From DASPOJ01 sp050014395 (lineage in GTDB: Bacteria; Acidobacteriota; Terriglobia; Acidiferrales; UBA7541), in contig JBEKDK010000045.1 in the NCBI GenBank assembly GCA_050014395.1, forward strand, positions 1-23,378: 23,378 bases of DNA, read 5' to 3'. The notes under the pieces were generated by a model. It made no database searches, was not told the DNA's origin, and saw only the letters and a program-made list of their open reading frames with translations. How positions within the stretch are numbered: position 1 is the first letter of the stretch; each line of letters starts with the position of its first letter. Below are positions 16,701 through 21,014 of the stretch, one piece after another. A program made the translations under genes and the position numbers.

Positions 16701-17611
16701 AACGCGTCGGAGGAAGAGGCTTGGCCGAGCGCGCCCTGATCGGGCGGGGCCGCGCCTTGCTCGGCGCCGGTGTCGCCACCATTGTCTTGGTTTTGGCCCT
16801 GACCGTTCAGGCCAACTTGCTGGAAGCCGCCGCGGCGTCCCGCGCCCGCGCCGGGGCCGCCGTTCGGAGCGCCGGGTCCATTCACGCCGCGTCGCTGAGT
16901 GTTGCCCGCGCTCTGCGTTTGCGCGTTGCCGGAATTATTTGCCGGGGAATTTGACGCTGGCTGCGATGTGGAATCTGGCGTCGCCGCGGACTGCGCGCCG
17001 CTTGCGGTGGCGGATTTCTGCGCGTTTTGGCCGCCAGCGGTAGGCGCGGCAGCGGTCGCGCTCGGCGGCGGGGCAGCGGCGGCGTGGTTCGCGGCTTCGA
17101 TTTCAGCGAGCGTTTGAATTGCCAGCGGCAAATCCAGCGGCGCGGGATTCGGCGCGAGTTCGATTTCCTTCGTCAGCGTGGCGAATCCCAATTGCGAGGC
17201 TTCGACGCGGTAATGGCCGGGCGCGAGCGGCGGCATTAGGAATTTGCCGTCCGTGTCCGTCCATGTGAGCCACGCTTTGCCAGACGAAATTTCGATCAGG
17301 CGCACCGTCGCGCCAGGAACCGGAGTGCCGGCCGCGGTGTGCACTGCGCCGCTGGCTTGAATCGTAGCCTCGACTTCTGGCGGAGGTGCGCTCTGCGGCG
17401 CGGAGGAATCAGGCGCAGCGGACGGCGCGGGCGATTGCGCTGGCGAAGTTGATTGCGACGATGGGGCGCTTGAAGACGACGAAGTCTGGGCGGCGCTCTG
17501 CGCGGGAGTCGATTGGGCGGCCAATCCGCAGGAATAAATCAGCGCAGATAGAATTGCCCCGGAAACGATCCAGGCAAGGCGCGACTTCAGAGACACCTCA
17601 GTGTGCCGCAT
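13751..17611 (-). CDS. Oar-like TonB-dependent outer-membrane receptor with Gly-rich tract
   Basis: A 1286-residue protein when started at ATG 17611. Signal peptide about 1-32, a Ser/Ala/Pro-rich linker, then a carboxypeptidase-regulatory-like beta domain (about 81-165, PVPGATVRLIEISSGKAW, GHYRVEASQLGF), a Ala/Gln/Asn-rich stretch, a Gly-rich tract (about 318-416) and a long beta-barrel with FGGNIGGPLVIP and a terminal aromatic (ARLNF), the usual BamA signal. No clear separate plug motif is visible. An in-frame ATG at 17680 would add 23 Arg/Cys-rich residues lying within a strong hairpin, so 17611 (AAGG upstream) is preferred. It probably imports large or polymeric substrates; the substrate is unknown. 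The VWA gene follows directly. Confidence 0.9.
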   Translation of the reverse strand: MRHTEVSLKSRLAWIVSGAILSALIYSCGLAAQSTPAQSAAQTSSSSSAPSSQSTSPAQSPAPSAAPDSSAPQSAPPPEVEATIQASGAVHTAAGTPVPGATVRLIEISSGKAWLTWTDTDGKFLMPPLAPGHYRVEASQLGFATLTKEIELAPNPAPLDLPLAIQTLAEIEAANHAAAAPPPSATAAAPTAGGQNAQKSATASGAQSAATPDSTSQPASNSPANNSGNAQTQSAGNTQRRGVNGPGAPNGGPGAGAGRRGGFQQVGLNGQGQNQDNGGDTGAEQGAAPPDQGALGQASSSDAFLMTGTVGMGSTGPGMFGAGQGDFGGNGADTGAPGGMGDASGQGAFGGAGGQGGAGGFGGPGGGGPGGGGPGGGGFGGGGGGGFGGGGGRGSGGGGGGRGGPGARGGAQGVGGLWGVQRVLRQRINRMHYSFYDTFGSSAFNARPYALTGIETSKLPSWQEQFGGNIGGPLVIPHVYNGRDKTFFYINFESNWQRSTLNQFSTVPTMAERGGNFSDVATSSTGSATAAQLFCPTLNAVTGCPAGMSLGSQLVSPATGASLINPIATALLQYVPQANLPGLTDNFEFQTLVPSATERFNARVNHTISKKLSALATYSLSDTHSHSFNDFPSLEANQDTLGQSAQIGLTQNWTKSLINSSNLYFTRSRSQTLNLFSNADDAAATLGITGISTTPLFYGLPAIGFTNFTGISTPSPSLQRSQTWRFVNSLQVLKSKHTVTIGYEMRRVDSNSLSDPTPNGAFTFDGLLTAQLSGSGQQVAGTGYDFADFLLGLPQATSIRYGTPSVYFRNWAFIGYAQDDFRVNAHLTFLYGLRYEAFTPPDELYNHIADLDVNSNFTEVALVLPGQTGPFHGAFPDSLVRGQYDHFSPRVGLAWRPTNKWLAGKHGTTVRAGYGLFYNESIYHQLGAEMANQPPFAFAQTLEASATTALTLADGFPTQSSSVVPNTIAVNPNYKVGYAQIWTLSVERQMTTNTSLVLTYTGTKGTDLDMLLGLSGATNLNLGTAGQSTSIANAQGFTYDTDGANSIYNALQVRVQKRMTHGLMINGTYTYGKSIDNASTIGGGQQVIVQDINNFEAERGLSSFDVRNLFRLNYSYALPFGDREPYFTRGWKRRAFGDWRVSGSVSAQTGTPYTARVNDPACEILPGDFSERANQLADSALPASQRTLTDWFNTAAFAAPTGACIGDAPRNTIIGPGGFTTNFSVNRGIQYGKDGLRRIDLAWNVTNLTNTPTFSGLSTVVNSSTFGRVLSAGAMRTMNFTARLNF
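16364..16660 (-). repeat. Gly-rich tandem repeat tract inside the TonB receptor gene
   Basis: About 100 codons encode almost pure Gly with Phe, Pro, Ala or Arg spacers (units such as GGPGGGG and GGGGGGFGG). The coding strand has long GGN runs, which makes slippage and assembly errors likely here. In the protein the tract lies between the N-terminal domain and the barrel. Confidence 0.8.
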
Positions 17612-17627
17612 CAACCTTCGATCCACC

Positions 17628-17686
17628 GAGCCGTCTCCCCTGCAGTGGTTTCCGCGGGAGCGGAAGCTGCAGGCACCCATCGGCTC
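17628..17686 (-). promoter_or_regulatory. Strong nested-stem leader RNA upstream of the TonB receptor
   Basis: Three coaxial perfect stems nest in 59 bases: GAGCCG/CGGCTC (17628-17633 with 17681-17686), CCTGCAG/CTGCAGG (17639-17645 with 17667-17673) and TTCCGC/GCGGAA (17650-17655 with 17660-17665) closed by a 4-base loop. Small internal loops separate them. It lies 17 bases before the receptor start and has no T run, so it is not a plain terminator. A TTGACG hexamer at 17728-17733 (minus) is a possible -35. It does not match any riboswitch class I can place. Confidence 0.55.
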
Positions 17687-17756
17687 TAACTCTCTCTCCG
17701 TCCGACTGTGAGGTTTAGACGCGGCCTCGTCAATAAAGGTTTCCGAGCGATGTCCA

Positions 17757-18170
17757 CTACGGCATGGGGCGGTCGTGAATGATCATCCACGAAGTGCCGA
17801 ATTTGTCGCGCAGCATGCTGAAGCGATGCGCGAAGAATGTTTCCTCCATGGGCATGAAGATCTCGCCGCCATCGGCGAGCAGCGCGTGAATGCGCTCGGC
17901 TTCCTCGTCGGTGTCAACCGCGAGCGCGAGATAGGCGCTGCGCATGGGCTGAAAGCGGTCTGGCGGCGCGTCGCTGGCCAAGATTTCGGTGCCGGCGATG
18001 ACGATGCGGGCGTGGAGCACCTGATCGCTCATGCCGGGCGGCGCTTGGCTGGGATCGGGCATTTGGGCGTAGGTCATCAGGGCCGTGATTTTTCCGCCGA
18101 TATGCTTTTCGTAAAACCTAAAAGCTTCAGCACAATTGCCACCGTAGTTCAGATAGGTATTCAGGTGCAT
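17757..18170 (-). CDS. PhnB-like VOC superfamily protein
   Basis: A 137-residue protein of the glyoxalase/VOC fold in the PhnB (3-demethylubiquinone-methyltransferase-like) group: start MHLNTYLNYGGNCAEAFRFY, with EKHIGGKI and MSDQVLHARIVIAG, then ILASDAPPDRF and a C-terminal FGTSWMIIHDRP strand. The length and motif order are normal for the group. The usual metal-binding His/Glu positions of true glyoxalases are not all evident, and many PhnB members lack a known reaction, so no substrate is given. AAGGAAG precedes the ATG. It stands alone, separated by a promoter-size gap from the receptor gene to its left and reading the same way. Confidence 0.92.
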   Translation of the reverse strand: MHLNTYLNYGGNCAEAFRFYEKHIGGKITALMTYAQMPDPSQAPPGMSDQVLHARIVIAGTEILASDAPPDRFQPMRSAYLALAVDTDEEAERIHALLADGGEIFMPMEETFFAHRFSMLRDKFGTSWMIIHDRPMP

Positions 18171-18307
18171 ATCTCAGTTCTTCCTTTCGACGATCTAACT
18201 GAAAGAGGGAAGCGGCGCGCATCGCGACGCAACTTCCGCGGAAGAGATTACCGCAGCACCGCGCGAGTGGGGTAGTGTCCTGAATAATTTGGAAAGGCGT
18301 TGCAGGA

Positions 18308-18497
18308 GCGGACCCCGGTCCGCGCGGTGCTCCTCAGGTCCGCTCTTAAGGTTTGCTCTTTAGGAGGCCGGACCCTTAGGTCCGGCGCAACGCGCCGCAT
18401 ACGCAGGGCCTTTAGGCCTGCCTGCCGGCGGGCGGGCCCTGAAGCTTCAGGGGCTAAAGCCCCGTGGGTGCGCGCCTGAACGCCCGGGCTTAAGCCC
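18308..18497. repeat. Dense cluster of at least five REP-like palindromes
   Basis: In 190 bases stand GCGGACC-CC-GGTCCGC (18308-18323), GCCGGACC-CTTA-GGTCCGGC (18367-18386), CCCTGAAG/CTTCAGGG (18437-18452), GGGGCT-AA-AGCCCC (18450-18463, sharing bases with the previous) and GGGCTT/AAGCCC (18486-18497), plus an imperfect CAGGGCC/GGCCTG near 18404. The stems differ in sequence but share a TTAA/CTTA-type centre. The rest of the 18171-18642 gap holds no gene, only a CTTCCGCGGAAG palindrome at 18233-18244 and the promoter at its right end. Confidence 0.65.
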
Positions 18498-18575
18498 CGG
18501 CCTCCTAAAGAGTCCAGCGCAGCGGAGTACGCAATTCACCCAGCACAACAATCCCGGCGTGGTTGCTCGCAAAAA

Positions 18576-18636
18576 AGCGCAACAAAACGGTTGCGCTTTC
18601 CGGCGGGCGGCGCTAATATGCAACCTGGAGGTTGCA
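18576..18636 (+). promoter_or_regulatory. Promoter with two dyads, predicted ArsR-type operator
   Basis: A near-consensus promoter reads TTGCGC (18591-18596), 17-base spacer, TAATAT (18614-18619). One dyad, AGCGCAAC-N6-GTTGCGCT (18576-18597), covers the -35 box; the second, TGCAACCT-GG-AGGTTGCA (18619-18636), starts at the end of the -10 box and includes the GGAGG ribosome binding site. Both share the GCAAC/GTTGC core. A repressor bound here would block both transcription and the start of the leader, so autoregulation by the ArsR protein two genes down is very likely. Confidence 0.7.
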
Positions 18637-18642
18637 CAGACA

Positions 18643-19095
18643 ATGGCTGATAAAATCGAGAAGCGGATTGAGCTGAAAGCCCCGGTTTCGCGCGTGTGGC
18701 GCGCGCTGACGGATCACAAGGAATTTGGCGAATGGTTTCGCGTGAATCTGGAGGGGCCGTTCGTGGTGGGGAAGACGGCGCGCGGGAAGATCACGTGGCC
18801 TGGGTACGAGCACGTCGTGTGGCAGGCCGTGGTGCAGAAGATGGAGCCGGAGCGGCTGTTTTCGTTCACGTGGCACCCATATTCCGTCAATCCGAAAGTC
18901 GATTATGAGAAGGAGACACCCACGCTTGTCGAATTTCGGCTGGAGAAGACGGCGACCGGAACGCTGCTCACGCTGACCGAATCCGGCTTCGACAAGCTTC
19001 CGGCTGACCGGCGCCTGGAAGCGTTCCGCAAGAATGAAGGCGGCTGGACGCAGCAAATGACGAATATCGAAAGCCATGTCGCGCAGAAGCCGTAG
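18643..19095 (+). CDS. SRPBCC/AHSA1-domain protein
   Basis: A 150-residue START-like (SRPBCC, activator-of-Hsp90-ATPase homologue 1 type) protein. MADKIEKRIELKAPVSRVWR is the usual first strand and helix; ALTDHKEFGEWF, RGKITWPGYEHV and FSFTWHPY follow in family order, with the long C-terminal helix ending GGWTQQMTNIESHV. Such proteins have a hydrophobic ligand cavity; their ligand is mostly unknown. The ATG at 18643 is chosen because it directly follows the operator; an opening further upstream would run through the promoter. It overlaps the next gene, an ArsR regulator, by 20 bases, the usual pairing of these two families. Confidence 0.92.
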   Translation: MADKIEKRIELKAPVSRVWRALTDHKEFGEWFRVNLEGPFVVGKTARGKITWPGYEHVVWQAVVQKMEPERLFSFTWHPYSVNPKVDYEKETPTLVEFRLEKTATGTLLTLTESGFDKLPADRRLEAFRKNEGGWTQQMTNIESHVAQKP

Positions 19096-19423
19096 CAGCG
19101 CGGCGCTCAAGCGGCAGGCTTCCGCGCCGCTATTCGCCGCGCTGGGCGATAAAACGCGGCTCGCGCTGGTTGCGAAACTGAGCGGGGGAGAGCCGCGCTC
19201 GATCGCGCAACTCACCGCGGGCTCGAAGCTCACGCGCCAAGCGATCACCAAGCATCTGCGCGTGCTGGAGCGCGCCGAACTCGTGCACAGCGTGCGCGCC
19301 GGCCGCGAGAGTTTGTTTGCATTCGATCCCGCGCCGCTCGAAGAGATCAAGAGATATATCGATCTCGTCTCCGAACAGTGGGATCAAACGCTGTCGCGGC
19401 TAAAATCGTTCGTCGAGCGTTGA
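19076..19423 (+). CDS. ArsR-family transcriptional repressor
   Basis: A 115-residue winged helix-turn-helix protein: APLFAALGDKTRLALVAKLS (first helices of the ArsR fold), then SIAQLTAGSKLTRQAITKHL as the recognition helix-turn-helix and the wing LERAELVHSVRAGRESLFAF, closing with a helix that ends VSEQWDQTLSRLKSFVE. No Cys metal box (CVC) is present, so it is not a classic arsenic or metal sensor and belongs to the group that pairs with SRPBCC genes. It overlaps the upstream gene by 20 bases. It most likely represses its own promoter at the dyads 18576-18636. A truncated relative lies 1.4 kb downstream. Confidence 0.93.
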   Translation: MSRRSRSSAALKRQASAPLFAALGDKTRLALVAKLSGGEPRSIAQLTAGSKLTRQAITKHLRVLERAELVHSVRAGRESLFAFDPAPLEEIKRYIDLVSEQWDQTLSRLKSFVER

Positions 19424-19517
19424 GCGCGGGCCGGTCTGCGGCTCAGGTTTCAAAAAGCGCGTCAATGAGGAATTGAGTAAGTTCTTGTGAAATTAATGTG
19501 TTACAGTCCCCGCCAAC

Positions 19518-19523
19518 AGGAGG
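19518..19523 (+). promoter_or_regulatory. Ribosome binding site that fixes a GTG start
   Basis: AGGAGG stands 10 bases before GTG 19534. It argues for that GTG over the in-frame ATG at 19498, which lies upstream of this site and would disrupt the signal peptide. Confidence 0.65.
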
Positions 19524-19533
19524 TACCACTCCC

Positions 19534-20004
19534 GTGCGTCAGCATCTGATCATTATTATGCTGGTTCTTGCTGTGGTGTTCCCGGCGTTAGCGCAAACTA
19601 CTGCGGCGCCCGACCTCTCGGGCACCTGGGTTCTCAATGTCGGCAAGAGCACGCTCGCGAAGGACAATACGACAAAGTCCGAAACGATCGTAATTGAGTA
19701 CAAGAAGTCGGCGATCGTTTTTCACTATAGGACGGACGGCAAGAAATCGACGGAAACGTACACGCCAGATGGGCAGAAGCGCGTCACGGAGAACATGTCG
19801 TCGGGTCAACTTGTTTCAACGGCGAGCTGGCGCGGCTCGGTGCTGGTTATCGAGTCCACGCTTGAGATGAAAATCCCCAATGTCGTGGTAACGGTTTCTG
19901 GCCTTAAGCCTGTTGTCGATACATGGACGCTGGCGACTGACGGTCGAACTCTCACTCACGAGATAGACGACCCCAAAGAGATTTCCGTCTACGACAAGCA
20001 ATAG
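19534..20004 (+). CDS. Small exported lipocalin-like protein of unknown function
   Basis: A 156-residue protein from GTG 19534. Signal peptide residues 1-20 (MRQHLIIIMLVLAVVFPALA), then a mature beta-rich domain starting APDLSGTWVLNVGKSTLAKD, a motif typical of small secreted beta-barrel domains common in Acidobacteriota, with alternating strands (TIVIEYKKSAIVFHYR, GSVLVIESTLEM, VVVTVSGLKPVVDTWTL). No enzyme motif is seen. It converges with the gene at 20011 with only 6 bases between stop codons, and no terminator was found there. The GTG is supported by an AGGAGG site. Confidence 0.78.
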   Translation: MRQHLIIIMLVLAVVFPALAQTTAAPDLSGTWVLNVGKSTLAKDNTTKSETIVIEYKKSAIVFHYRTDGKKSTETYTPDGQKRVTENMSSGQLVSTASWRGSVLVIESTLEMKIPNVVVTVSGLKPVVDTWTLATDGRTLTHEIDDPKEISVYDKQ

Positions 20005-20010
20005 ATGTGG

Positions 20011-20520
20011 TTACAGGCACCCTTCCACCAACTGCACGTCGTCAAACTGACCGGCGTAGAAGTCCTGAATCTTTCCCTTTTCCGTTTCAAATCTTATGCC
20101 ATAGCGGCCATCCGCCGAGCGCACCGTCAGGTAGTGGCCGTCGTCAATATATTTCTGCGGTTCAACTTTCATTTGGGCGCCGTAGACGCGCCGGGCGTGT
20201 TCCTCGGAATCGCCGACCTGAATACCCTCAGTGGTTGGAATGCCTGGGGCATCGACGTCCACTCGGCTGAAATGGCCGTCATCTATCATGAACGCGATGT
20301 GAGCATGTTGGGTAGATTTAACGTAGAAGCAAGCCTGATCATCCTTGTTCCTGGGCATGGAAAACCGCTCGTGCAGGGTTGCGTTCAACTGAGGAAGCGT
20401 CATTCCAACCTTGATCGGTCCAACGCCGTCCTCACGAATCACCCAGCCGTCATCAGCTTGAACTAGACTCATGCCGAAGATGGCTATCACCGCCAGCAAT
20501 GCCGACGTGCGCGAGATCAT
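20011..20520 (-). CDS. Small exported protein of unknown function
   Basis: A 169-residue protein from ATG 20520. Signal peptide about 1-22 (MISRTSALLAVIAIFGMSLVQA), mature start DDGWVIREDGVGPIKVGMTL. The GPIKVGMTLPQLNATL segment and RVDVDAPGIPTTEGIQVGDS look like a secreted domain found in several bacterial groups, but no function is known to me. An in-frame ATG at 20604 would add 28 residues before the signal peptide and is less likely; the ribosome binding site of the chosen ATG is weak. It converges with the preceding gene. Confidence 0.78.
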   Translation of the reverse strand: MISRTSALLAVIAIFGMSLVQADDGWVIREDGVGPIKVGMTLPQLNATLHERFSMPRNKDDQACFYVKSTQHAHIAFMIDDGHFSRVDVDAPGIPTTEGIQVGDSEEHARRVYGAQMKVEPQKYIDDGHYLTVRSADGRYGIRFETEKGKIQDFYAGQFDDVQLVEGCL

Positions 20521-20683
20521 GAGCACGAGTCTACATCCGAAAGGTGCAAGGGTTATGCCCAGTTGTCTTACGCATATTGAATTGATTACGCGAGTTACCA
20601 TCATTATTTCCGGCTAACTTCTGTTGAGTCAGGGAATCGGAAACTGTCGTACGGGCTGATGCCTGCGCTCGGTGCGGCGCCAG

Positions 20684-20819
20684 CAGCGTGCGCGCCGGCC
20701 GCGAGAGTTTGTTTGCATTCGATCCCGCGCCGCTCGAGGAGATCAAGAAATATATCGATCTCGTCTCCGAACAGTGGGATCAAACGCTGGCGCGGCTAAA
20801 GTCGTTCGTCGAACGCTAA
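20684..20819 (+). pseudogene. Truncated arsR copy, 3' part only
   Basis: 136 bases repeat the last 136 bases of the arsR gene at 19288-19423 with only about seven substitutions, covering the wing and last helix (VRAGRESLFAFDPAPLEE on) to its own stop TAA at 20817. The start and the helix-turn-helix are missing; the sequence left of 20684 is unrelated to arsR. Five of the changes are synonymous or in the stop codon, two change amino acids (Arg to Lys, Ser to Ala), the pattern of a former working paralogue rather than a fresh copy. It has no start codon and is not expected to make a protein. Confidence 0.85.
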
Positions 20820-21014
20820 ATGGCGGCTAGGCGGAACAGTCTCCGATTCCCACTCAGCCGAAATGGAGGCGATTTCGCGGCATCGGGCCAATGGTTTGTT
20901 TACTCTTACCCGGCAAACATTCAGAAACTCAAGGAGGGTTCATATCCGAAGGACATACTAGGTTGTAAATACTTTTTAGGCCCCGGCCAGCAAAGCTCCT
21001 AGAAAGACTCTCAA
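20820..21014 (+). other. Stretch before the last gene, no supported gene; imperfect palindrome at its end
   Basis: A 60-codon open frame starting right after the arsR fragment stop (ATG 20820) ends at TAG 21000-21002 in the same frame as the kinase that follows; its composition does not look like a protein and it has no ribosome binding site, so it is not called. The 18-bp near-palindrome GACTCTCAA/TTGAAAGTC (21006-21023, one mismatch) spans the proposed TTG start of the kinase. Together with 20521-20683, which holds only the likely promoter region of the minus-strand gene, this is about 490 bases without other genes. Confidence 0.5.

Noticed and set aside
17612..17680. Longer start for the TonB receptor at ATG 17680
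   Set aside because: The added residues are Arg/Cys/Gly-rich, precede an otherwise normal signal peptide and lie inside a strong hairpin.
17612..17700. Cobalamin, glycine or cyclic-di-GMP riboswitch before the TonB receptor
   Set aside because: The conserved cores of these classes were looked for and not found in the leader, only the nested stems.
20820..21002. 60-codon frame immediately after the arsR fragment stop
   Set aside because: No ribosome binding site, composition unlike a protein, and it lies next to a rearranged fragment. It shares a frame with the kinase only by chance as far as can be seen.
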